Assembly (NCBI GenBank): GCA_011503125.2
Contig: WWBZ02000051.1
Location: 3,658,001-3,722,000, forward strand
Direction: 5' to 3'
Length of the DNA stretch: 64,000 nucleotides
DNA from: Botryosphaeria dothidea
Taxonomy: Eukaryota > Ascomycota > Dothideomycetes > Botryosphaeriales > Botryosphaeriaceae
In this document: positions 11,088 to 20,639 of the stretch, one piece after another
Numbering within the stretch: position 1 is the stretch's first letter
Layout of the letters: every line of letters begins with the position of its first letter
Translations under genes and position numbers: made by a program
The notes under the pieces: generated by a model
What the model saw: the letters and a program-made list of their open reading frames with translations, nothing else
Databases searched by the model: none
What the model was told of the DNA's origin: nothing

Positions 11088-11806
11088 GGCGGTTCGGCAC
11101 CGAGCTGAGTGGAGGAGAACAGGAGCGGTCGAGGGCAGCGAGGAGGGGAAGAGGAAGTGGAGTGCGTCAACGAGGCCTGGCAACCACCAACGACGCACGG
11201 TGCCTCGGGTCTTCGGGTCTTGGAGGCTTGGGGCTGGCCTTCGGCTGGTTCGGGGGCTGGGAACTCAATCCTGCCTTGGCACTCTTTCTGGACGCACCGT
11301 TGCAATGATGAGTGCGCTCATGACGTGCTTGCGCGACGGAGGCTCTTCGCCCGCATCTTGAAGCTTTTCTGCTTGTGTGTCCTTGTTTTTCCCTAAGGGA
11401 TTTCCCTGTTCTGGTCTGGATGCTACTCTTTTGTACCATGTGTTTCACTCTCTACCACTGACGCTAGCGACCGAGCGCGCGGCCTTCTGTCATCCGCCGA
11501 GCTTCGCATCCCGCGGTCCCCGCGCTGATCTGCCCCGACACGGCTTCGCCTCACAGCGAAACACAATCCAAGAAGCATGTCCTTTTCAGGCAGTATTACG
11601 GCGAGACTCTTCTCTATGGACGCCTATGCGTCTCCAGCTATATAACTACACTCGCCACGAGTAATTGTACATTCATCTCCAACTACTGAAACATCATCCT
11701 TGGGGTTTTCTAAACTCTAAATGTTCACCACCGTTACCTTCGACTTCGCTCCGTACTCCATACTCTCGTCAAGCTTTCTGCTAGCGCGCTCTCAGCTTAG
11801 TCCACC
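11088..11806. promoter_or_regulatory. Shared divergent promoter region (TF gene / CYP505-like gene)
   Basis: About 720 bases between two divergent start codons, with no supported gene. Pyrimidine-rich tracts precede the P450 start. Binding sites cannot be assigned by eye with confidence. Confidence 0.5.
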
Positions 11807-14800
11807 ATGGACTCCCCAAACCCTCAAGGTTTACTTCCGATCCCAGGCCCGACCGGTGATTAACCTGATCCCCGTGAGCTTTAACGAAGTCTGCTGACCA
11901 TGCAAAGCTCTGCTGTTCGTGGGCAACGTTTTTGATATAGACGCCAACATCCCCACCCAGTCCATAGTAAAGCTTGCGGAGGACGATCGTACAATCCCTG
12001 CCCCTCTACGACCCCTGTTGCTCTGCTCATACTTCCCAAGGTCCCATATTCAAACTCAGCTTCGGTGGCGAGGAGAACATATTCATCACCAGCGTCGAGC
12101 TATTGAACGAGTTCTGCGATGAGTCGCGCTTCCGAAAAGTCATTGCAGGAGGCCTTTTGAAGCTCAGGTCTGGCGCCCATGATGGACTCTTCACTGCTCA
12201 CGATGGCGAGCCCAACTGGGACATTGCACATCGCGTCTTGGTGCCTGTCTTTGGGCCAACCAGGATCCGAGACATGTTCCCGCAGATGAAGGAGGTAGCA
12301 GATCAACTACTACTGAAATGGCGAGTACTCATCACTACACCTCCCCGTACTTCAGGTCTAATGGCATTCAAAGGGCCCGCTTTGGGCCAAACTATCCCGT
12401 CGATCCAGCCGGCGATTTCACCCGCCTCACCCTGGACACAATCGCCCTCTGCGCCATGGACTTTCGGTTCAACAGCTTCTACCGTGATGGCGGCTTTCAT
12501 CCCTTTGTCGACAGCATGAACAGCTGGCTGAAGGACGCGGACCGGCAATCATCACGGCCCGAGTTGGTCAACAACCTGAGGATTCTCTCCATGAAGAAGT
12601 TTGAAGCCGACATCAAGAGCATGAGAAATACCTGTCAGGGTATCGTCGAAGAGCGGAGGAGGCATCCTGTGGAAGCCAACGACCTTCTGAACGCTCTCCT
12701 GCACAACAATGATCCCAAGTCTGGCCAGGGCTTGTCTGACGACTCAGTCATTGACAACTTGATTACCTTCCTGGTCGCCGGCCACGAAACGACATCTGGC
12801 TTGCTCTCTTTTGCTTTCTACTATTTGCTCAAAACCCCAGAGACCTACAGAAAGGCCCAACAGGAAGTCGACGACGTGATTGGCACGGAACCAATCAACG
12901 TCAACCATTTGTCACAACTGAAGTATATCAACGCGCTGATGAGGGAGACTCTGCGTTTGACACCGACTGCACCCGGCTTTACAGTCGGTGCAAGAGAAGA
13001 CACAGTCCTTGGCGGCAAGTACCCGATCAAGAAGAATGTGCCCATCACCGGCCTTCTGCTCTTGATCCAGCGTGACCCTGAGGTATATGGCCCCGATGCT
13101 GCCGAGTTCAAGCCCGAGAGAATGCTTGACGAGAACTTCAGTAAGCTTCCGCCCGGCGCTTGGAAGCCGTTCGGCAACGGAAAGAGGGGCTGCATTGGCA
13201 GAGCTTTTGCTTGGCAGGAAGCGCTGCTGGTAAGTGATCCCCTACATCTCCACAGACCTGCCTGCTGATTTACGAAGGTGATCGCTTTGGCGTTACAAAC
13301 TTTCGACTTCACTATGGACGACCCGAGCTACGAGCTGAAGATTAAGGAGTCATTGACCCTCAAACCAGACGGATTCCTCATGCGTTCCTCGCTCAGAAGA
13401 CACAAGTCCGCGAATGAGTTGGTTGCTGGACTTTCGACAGGCTTTGACCCGAAGAAGGTTGGATCTGCCAAGGCACCTCAAAATCCCGCCTCAAGCGGTG
13501 GCAAACCAATTTCGATTCTCTACGGCACGAACAGCGGTACTTGCGAGGCTTTAGCGCACCGTCTTGCCGGCGACGTAGCTCAGCGTGGCTTTTTGGCATC
13601 TCGTGTTGAGCCGATGGATGCAGCGACCAACAACCTGCCTACGGGACATCCAGTCATCATCCTGACCAGCTCTTACGATGGCAATCCGCCGGAGAACGCA
13701 GTCAAGTTTGTCAAGTGGCTAGAGTCTGCGCGGCCCAGTGGCCTGAATGGCGTATCATACGCCGTATTTGGATGCGGTAAGTTCTTCCACCTTTGGTCTT
13801 ATTCCATTTCTCATCCATGACAGGCCACCACGACTGGACGACGACTTTCTACAAGATCCCCATTCTCGTAGATGACACATTGGAAAGACTTGGAGCTAAA
13901 AGGCTTGTTTCGCGTGGCGCAGTGGATAATGCGGACGAGGATGCTTTCTTGAAGCTCGAGGAATGGGAAGATCATTATCTTCTGCCTGCGCTGGGTGCAG
14001 TGCCGGAGTCATCAGACTCCAGTGGCCTGAAGGTCACCTACCAACCCCCGCACAGTACTCACAAAGGCTTTGCCGAAGCTATTGTCAGCGACGTGAAGCT
14101 GTTGAGCGAGCCGGGAGTTTCCAAGAAGGGTCATATCGAGTTGAAGTTTCCCGAGGGGATGACCTACTCCGTCGGCGACAGCCTTGCCGTCTTGCCGCTC
14201 AACTCCAGGGCCACCGTCCAACGCGTCCTCTCCCGCTTCCACCTCGCCTGGGACAGCGTCCTGAAGATCGAAGCCTCCGAACAGCACAGCCTGCCATCCG
14301 AATCCATCTCCGTAGCCGACCTCTTCAGCAGCTATGTCGAGCTCTCCCAGCCCGCCACACCAAGAGTACGTCCACACCCCCTCTCCCTCGACACCCGCAC
14401 TAACCCAACCAAAACATCCGCACCCTCGCCGGCGCCAGCCCCGACCCCACCACGCACACCGCCCTCCTCTCCCTCGCCGGCGACGCCTACGCCACCTCCA
14501 TCCGCACCCCGCGCATCTCGACCCTCGACCTCCTCGAGCGCTTCCCCGTCCTCCCCCTCCCCCTCAGCACCTTCATCTCCACGCTCCCCGTCCTCCGCCC
14601 GCGCCTCTACTCCATCTCCTCCGCCCCGCCCCGCCCCGCCACCCTCACCTTCTCCGTCGTCGACGCCCCCGCCAAGTCCGGCACCGGCCGCTTCCGCGGC
14701 GTCGCCTCCACCCACCTCCTCGCCCAGCCGCCCGGCGCCGTCCTGCGCGTCGCCCTGCGCACGACGAACCCGCACTTCCGCCCCCCGCCGCCGCGCGCGC

Positions 14801-15168
14801 CGCTCGCGCCGGCGCTGCTGTTCTTCGGGTGCAGGGGCCCCGGCTTGGACGATCTGTACAGGGGCGAGTGGGACGCGTTTGAGCGGGACGGGGTGGTGGG
14901 GGTGCGGCGGGCGCACAGCAGGGCGCGGGAGCATGCGGATGCGGCGGGGTGCGGGTACGTGCAGGAGAGGCTGGTGAAGGAGAGGGAGGAAGTGTTGGGC
15001 TTGTGGGAGCAAGGTGCGGTGGTGTTTGTTTGTGGCGGGACGGGGATGGCGGAGGCGGTCAAGAGTGCGGTCGTGAGGATTGTTGGTGGGGAGGCGGCGG
15101 CGGCGGATCCGGATGCGTGGATTGCGGGGTTGGAGGGGAAGAGGTATGTTGCTGAGGTGTTTACTTGA
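11807..15168 (+). CDS. CYP505-type P450 / NADPH-P450 reductase fusion, probably reductase-defective
   Basis: Exons: 11807-11855, 11908-11988, 12041-12320, 12374-13229, 13278-13776, 13824-14365, about 14416-15168; ~1019 aa. Heme domain: I-helix AGHETTSG, ExxR in METLRL-type context ([12 protein letters not shown]), heme loop [14 protein letters not shown] (Cys ~410). Flavodoxin domain: [16 protein letters not shown] and [20 protein letters not shown] part: [50 protein letters not shown]. This is the order of fungal self-sufficient fatty-acid subterminal hydroxylases (P450BM3/P450foxy type). Two oddities: the segment with the NADP-binding GTGLAPFRGF-type motif is absent between HFRPP and LAPALLFF, and the last intron lacks a fitting AG acceptor. 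Hydroxylation driven by its own reductase is therefore doubtful. Intron 3 appears to be GC-AG. Confidence 0.85.
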
Positions 15169-15605
15169 GAGCTTTGTTCGTGTTTGATGTGGCGCTTGCT
15201 TCTTTGTTTTGTGTAGAGGGGTGATTAGACCTGGCGTTTGAGATTGGTAGTACTCAAGAATCTTCGTACTCAATCCTGGACGCTGTCTTCAAGGATAATA
15301 TTGTACGGCGATGTCTCTACAGTACGTTCTATTAGTGCCATCTGTCCAAAGCTCCAACCTGTGGCAAGATGAAGAGCAGGAACACGGATTACTAGCAGTA
15401 CATTTACAAAAAAAGTCGTTACCAAAGCGGTGTAGAGCACGTCATGCAAGACTCTGGATGGTATAGACTATGCCCATGATCGCATTCCGAGCGGTACGTA
15501 GGTAGTTACCTCCCTGCAATAATTTTGACACGGTTGCATCTGAATCATATTATCAGAGAGCCAGAGAATAAGGCATATTGTGAAACATTAAATGTTACAA
15601 ATGAT
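15169..15605. other. Intergenic region between convergent P450 and SDR genes
   Basis: About 440 bases between two stop codons. Presumably both 3' UTRs; no gene seen. Confidence 0.4.
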
Positions 15606-16814
15606 TCAACCCTCCTTGCTCTCGACGAGCATCTTTAAGCTTTCCTCCAGGCTTGTAAACCTTGATCTTCCCATCTCTTTTAGCAGCTTCTCCGCTTTCT
15701 CTCTACCCTCAACAATGCTCAAGTCATCCCATAAACCCGGTACATCATCAATAAACTCCCTGTCTGGATAAAGCTTCCGGAACGTCTGGAGAACATTGTT
15801 CCAGTTGAAAGGCGAGGCGTAGGCAAAAACGCGTTCTCCAGAGACACTTGGATGGATCAAAGCCGCAACATGGAGCCGGGCGGTGTCTTGCACATCCACG
15901 AACCACTCTTTACGAAAGTCAGATGATGGCTGCAAGGAGAGGTTTTATATAAACTTACCAGGTAGATAACTCTTAATGAACGTATCGATGAGGTCCTGTT
16001 CATTGTTGTACAACGCAGCAGCCATCATTGTCGTCGATGGAAACCCCTGATGCTCCACGCTGAGGACTCTACCGAAGTTACCACCAGGAAGAACTATTTC
16101 AGAAGTTAGTGATGATCCACTTGCATCGTTACTTCGAGCCTACCACAGTTGACAACGAAATCAGGCTTGTTCTTCTTGACCCATTCCCACAAAGCCTGCT
16201 CGCCCTTGACCTTACTGGCCCCGTACACATTGAAGCCTTTTTCAATGTCGGTCAATCCTTCCGGGGCTTTGTACGCCAAGCCGACGCTCTCTTCGTTCCA
16301 TGAGTCAGCGTTGACGACCAGTTGTTGCTCTGGCTTCGCAACCGCTGCTGCCGTAGCTGACGAAGTTAGAACAAACCGTTGAACACTCTCTTCCTTGGCT
16401 GCGGATGTCAAAGCACTGATGGTGGCGTCAACCACGAGTGGGATCACGCGATTTGGGTCCGGATCCAAGCTGACGACTGAAGCAACATGGACCACACCAA
16501 AAACATCTGCGGTCGTGTTAAACGGTGCACGCTATCGGGTACAAGTGGACCGCCGACCCACCCTTGATAGCTCTGCCGAATGCTCCATCTTGGGCGATGT
16601 CTCTGACCTCAACCAGCTCGAAGAGTCCCTCGCCGAACTTGCGCTTGAAAAATTCGACCATCCAGTTGTTCTTCTGAGCATCCCGCACGGTTCCGCGGAC
16701 TTTGTATCCATGCTCCAACAGCTGATCAGCCACATGCGAGCCGAGCAGGCCATTAACGCCAGTAACGAGGACTTTAGAGCCTGTTGCAAGCGCAGGGATT
16801 GCAAAATGAGCCAT
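15606..16814 (-). CDS. Extended SDR reductase (dihydroflavonol-4-reductase/Gre2-like)
   Basis: Four exons, 16814-16562, 16506-16144, 16093-15959 and 15907-15606, with introns of 55, 50 and 51 nt; 1053 nt in phase, 350 aa. The N-terminal Rossmann motif VLVTGVNGLLGSHVADQLL is followed by GTVRD. The active-site Ser region is FVLTSSATAA, and the catalytic YxxxK reads VYGASKVKGEQAL. The C-terminal half has the WFVDVQDTARLHVAAL signature seen in extended SDRs that use NADP(H). Expected reaction: reduction of an aldehyde or ketone, in the cytosol. It converges on the CYP505-like gene (438 bases between stops), suggesting a small oxidation/reduction cluster under the adjacent Zn2Cys6 regulator. All catalytic motifs are intact. 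Confidence 0.87.
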
Positions 16815-17570
16815 GGTATGAGACAAAAACAGTTTTGAGAGGATCGGGGCCAACTCGAGTAGAAGGACGTCTGATCCGAGCAGCAGGAGCAGCAATTTAG
16901 TATCACGACAAAGATTAATAATACAAACGTGTTGGAGGAATACTTGCTTACTCTTGGCGCGCTTTTGTCAGCATCCGTTATTTATCCGGAAGGATGCTGT
17001 GGTGGCACGGCAGGGGCTTACTCCGTAGGCGCAGGGGTGTGTTCGGGCGCAGACTCGGATGCTGGAGGTTCGGGTGTTCGGTGGTTTGCACGCCCCCAAA
17101 ACACTGCCCGATGCTATGAAACATGCATGCCAACAAGACCGCATGTCTTCGCTTATTGGCGCTTTTCTGGTGCCTAGATACGCGGGATTGTACCAAGTCA
17201 ACATCCCGATTAGCTCCTGTCTGCCCTGGTCTTGGACGAATCTGACCCTGCGGATCAGTGAAGGAAAACACGAGCCCCACAGAAGTTGCGGATCGGGAGA
17301 TGATGGAGTAGCTCATACGGTATTTGCTGTTCGTTACTAGTTCCGCGTTTACGCGGTCGATATCAAGTTACTTCCAGCGGACCAAGCAAGGATCGAAGTT
17401 CCGTCATATTGCAGGGGAAATCAGCTGCAGTGCACTCCCTAAACTGCAAGCTCCTGCATCGGATTTAAAGACGGGCCGGTCATTCCAGCCCCGCTCAAGA
17501 GCTGGTCCGTCACCCCATCTGCTCCGAATCTACGCTGTCGCAATTTCGACACTACTCAAGCTCCTATGCA
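16815..17570. other. Divergent intergenic region
   Basis: Region upstream of both the SDR gene (minus) and the 17571 gene (plus). No other gene is supported. Confidence 0.4.
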
Positions 17571-18283
17571 ATGGCACAAGGAGAACAAGTCCAGCCGCAC
17601 CTCTGCGAGATCGATCTCGGACCGGAAGTCAAGCCAATCTTAGAACAGATGTCCAAGGCTCTGGAGAGCAACTGGGACCAGGGAACGGAAAAGCTCCAGT
17701 TTTTCATAAGCTATGAAGGCATCCGAGAGCTGATGGTGAAGCTGGTAGACCGTCGACAAGTAAGTCTTCCGTCTAATAGCCAGAGCTAATTACCAGTAGG
17801 AGTTGAGAGGGAAAGGCTTTCGGTTCATGCGGTTCAAAATAAAATGCGTATTCGATGCTCGGGAGCCAGTATACTTTTATCCTACAAGGATAGGGCCCGA
17901 AACGTCCCCACTGCTATCGACTGTATCGTTCGAGGTCGGAAAGCGAATATCTGTGACGGAGAATGCGGAGATTACACCAGAAGTGGATGCTCTTGTGGTA
18001 AAGCAATGTTCCTCGACAGAGAGATCTTGATCGAAGTTATCCCAAACCCCCATCCATGGTGATTGGGCTGCCGATCATGAACCCAGGGCTTTTGATCTCT
18101 CTGGGCCAGGTGCCTCGAGGGGCTGTTGGTGATTACCATTTTGTCGGAACCGAGGCGTCGGTGGTATGGAAAGGCTATATAGAGGGTGCGGTGCGATCAG
18201 ACATTAGAGGCGCCGAAGAAGTGGTTATGGCTCTCGGGAAAACGCAACTGGGCCAATCAAAGCCATGGGAATTGAGGCTCTGA
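17571..18283 (+). CDS. Unrecognised protein, 3' structure uncertain (possible decaying gene)
   Basis: ATG at 17571 in a good context (ATGCAATGGCA). Exon 1 runs to 17759, then an intron 17760-17799 (GTAAGT...TAG), short at 40 nt, and exon 2 from 17800. The first ~140 residues read well (FFISYEGIRELMVKLVDRRQ; FRFMRFKIKCVFDAREP; SFEVGKRISVTENAEI). From about 17990 the frame must change before the last open segment, which ends at a TGA at 18281-18283 (MVIGLPIMNPGLLISLGQV). I found no canonical splice pair that joins them in phase, so a frameshift or an unseen intron is needed. No family recognised. Confidence 0.45.
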
Positions 18284-19427
18284 AAGTCGGGACTGAGTCG
18301 TTTCGTTCTGGCAGTTTCAGCGTTTGTTCCGGGTTGGATCCTTTATGTATTTGTTTTCGCTCAAGCCATTTTTAGTTTAAATTATGCACCGTATTAATGC
18401 ACGTGCCTTCTAGTTGCCCCTCCTAGTCAGTAGAAGGCTGAAATCTGGCTGAGCCTGTTTCACGTAAGTCTCTGAATGCCTTGTGGAACGGAGGAAATTG
18501 TATCGGCGACGAATTCTTGTTTTTGTGAAATAATTGCACTTATATGCTTCATTTGCCTTAAGTGAGACGTAATAGTGTGGTACGAGTATTTCATAGTACG
18601 GACGTGGCGCAGTAGAAAGCTGAAAAGCAAGGCTGTTGACTGCATACTAGTAATATAGCGTTCCAACCACCAAAACGGGTCCGAGGCGTGCTAGCAGAAC
18701 CTATCGGGCTTAATTCCCTCTTCTGCGACCAAAAACTATGAGCAAACTAGTTGGTATGGCCCTTTCGGCAGAGCCGATTTGGCCTTCGCGGTCGGCTCCC
18801 ATAGTATGAATCGAGATCTACATAATCAGCTGACTGCAAGCTACGTATTCGACAGAAACACCTTGCTCGAAAACAGTACTTGATCTTCAGCCTTCGCATT
18901 CCTTCCGAGCTGTGCAACGGTTCCACACTCTAGAACTCAGAGTAGCGAGCGTTACCAACAGCAGAGAATAACGGATGCTTATCAAGTGTGACGTGATGTG
19001 ACGTTCGCCACCCTGATTCTGGTCGTGATTTGTGCAACACACCTCGCGCAAAGGGATGGCAGTGGAACGCTACACGGTATTTTCAAGTTTGCTGGTGCTT
19101 GACAAACTCTTGCTCTAATTAATTATATAGTCTTTCATCCTCGGCCATGCTCCTGGTCAAAGGTATAGTCCTTCCGTGTGCCTGGACTAAAGACATCTCG
19201 AGTTACCTCACCATCACAATACATTACAATGATTGCTCATTTCTCTCGTTCTACCCCACAGGAAAGAGTGATAGAAGCAGAAACTGATCGGTGAGTTGAA
19301 ATCATTCTTTCAGGCCCACACCAACCACTTATACCTTCCACCGCTCTTTGAGTAATTAACTCTCTTTAGTGACCCGCGAGTCGGAAGTACCGCATATCAT
19401 CCTCTTTTCGGAAAGGACAATGAATGT
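18284..19427. other. Gene-poor intergenic region, lower GC
   Basis: About 1.1 kb with lower GC than the left flank and no open frame worth calling. It marks the left border of the repeat-rich block. Confidence 0.4.
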
Positions 19428-19626
19428 GATGGAATGCATGAACTGTAATGGAGGCCATGGGCCTGGAATGACTCCTCCTTTGTTCTCTTTGTTCACTCAT
19501 ATCTCCAAGACCAGTGGCAGATTAGCTCTAATAGCTCGCTTAACGAGCAGAGCTTGGTAGTTGGGTATATCAACCCCTGCCAACTCTCTCTTCAATCGAT
19601 CATCCTTTCGCACCACATCCATCAAT
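19428..19626 (+). repeat. Left arm of a 199-bp inverted repeat
   Basis: Read against the reverse complement of 26830-27028, the two arms are the same length and differ at two positions only (an A/G near the outer end and a T/C near the middle). The arms point towards each other across 7.2 kb. The outer flanks show no obvious target duplication. Confidence 0.9.
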
Positions 19627-20178
19627 TACGTTACTCAAATTTAACTCATCTCCTCTTATCACTTTAAGCGATGCTATCGCATCGTTCCTCCAATGTCCGG
19701 ATATCAATACCCGGGGAATGTGCCTTTTGAGCCACGGGCTTTTTGACGCGCCTTACAACCACTCTACGCACATGTGCATCAAAGGAAACCCATGGGTGCC
19801 GCAGGCGAAGCGATACTCGGCGCAGAACTGGTGTACACGCAACGTACACTCGCCGTCAGGACGGGAATGGTTCGTAATAGTCAACATATAAGCTCCCAGC
19901 GAGTAAGATGTATCAAGATCAAAAGATGGAGGCCCTAACAGAATGTAGATATTTGATCTTCGTCGTGGCGTCTCTTGTTAAAGCCTTCGCCATGCGCGAC
20001 CACACAACGGCCTTAGATTTCAGAAGTCCCCTCAAAGGTGCCAGCGACATACTACATTCTTTTACCATGGGACGTTCCCTATCTACCACCTCTCTTGTCA
20101 TAATAGCGAACACCCCGCAGCTCCTTGTATCACTGGCTTACGTCCTTGTCAACCGCCTTATCACCGCCATTTCCGTAT

Positions 20179-20183
20179 CATGG
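20179..20183. repeat. Target-site duplication, left copy (CATGG)
   Basis: CATGG directly before the 5' LTR is repeated at 25589-25593 directly after the 3' LTR. Five-base duplications are usual for Copia integrases. Confidence 0.9.
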
Positions 20184-20331
20184 TGTTGGAAATCACGTGT
20201 TTTGCATATTGCTTTTGCAACACCAGATAGCTTAGTCACTCACTTACGTATATAAGGAGGGTGGGCCACCTACGCCCTTCCTCCTCATGCCAATCATCAA
20301 TAGATCATCATTGTTCATCAACATACCAACA
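20184..20331 (+). repeat. 5' LTR (148 bp)
   Basis: Starts TGTTGG and ends CCAACA. Contains a TATA-like tatataag followed by a GC/CT-rich start region. No difference from the 3' LTR was found by eye. Confidence 0.95.
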
Positions 20332-20345
20332 GTTATGAGCCCGGG
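20332..20345 (+). promoter_or_regulatory. Primer-binding site matching the initiator-tRNA(Met) anticodon arm
   Basis: GTTATGAGCCCGGG lies immediately after the LTR. Its complement, CCCGGGCTCATAAC, contains GGGCTCATAAC, the anticodon stem-loop of initiator tRNA-Met with anticodon CAT. It does not begin with TGG, so priming from the tRNA 3' CCA end is not expected. Internal (half-tRNA) priming is known for Drosophila copia and yeast Ty5. Confidence 0.7.
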
Positions 20346-20639
20346 ATCACTTCCAAAACTCGTTATCCATCGTTTGATCTCTGTATAAGCGTCTCATACG
20401 CTTATAACGTTCTCTCTGCGGCATCCAGAAGAACACTGTGTTGTTGCACCCTGCTGTAACACACTGCGACCGTGCGACGGCTTCCCTCCACGTGTCATTT
20501 CATCAACAGTCATCACGACACAGCTATTTGCCTCAACATCGAGCATCTCAAGTGTCTGATACACGTTCCTAGCTAGCTTTAACCCTTTTGGTTAGCTGTA
20601 CGACGTCAACTGACGAATAGCACCTATTCGTCACCCACC

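Noticed and set aside
14332..15273. 313-aa minus-strand frame opposite the P450 reductase part
   Set aside because: Low-complexity Arg/Gly/Glu composition, the mirror of GC-rich coding sequence on the plus strand.
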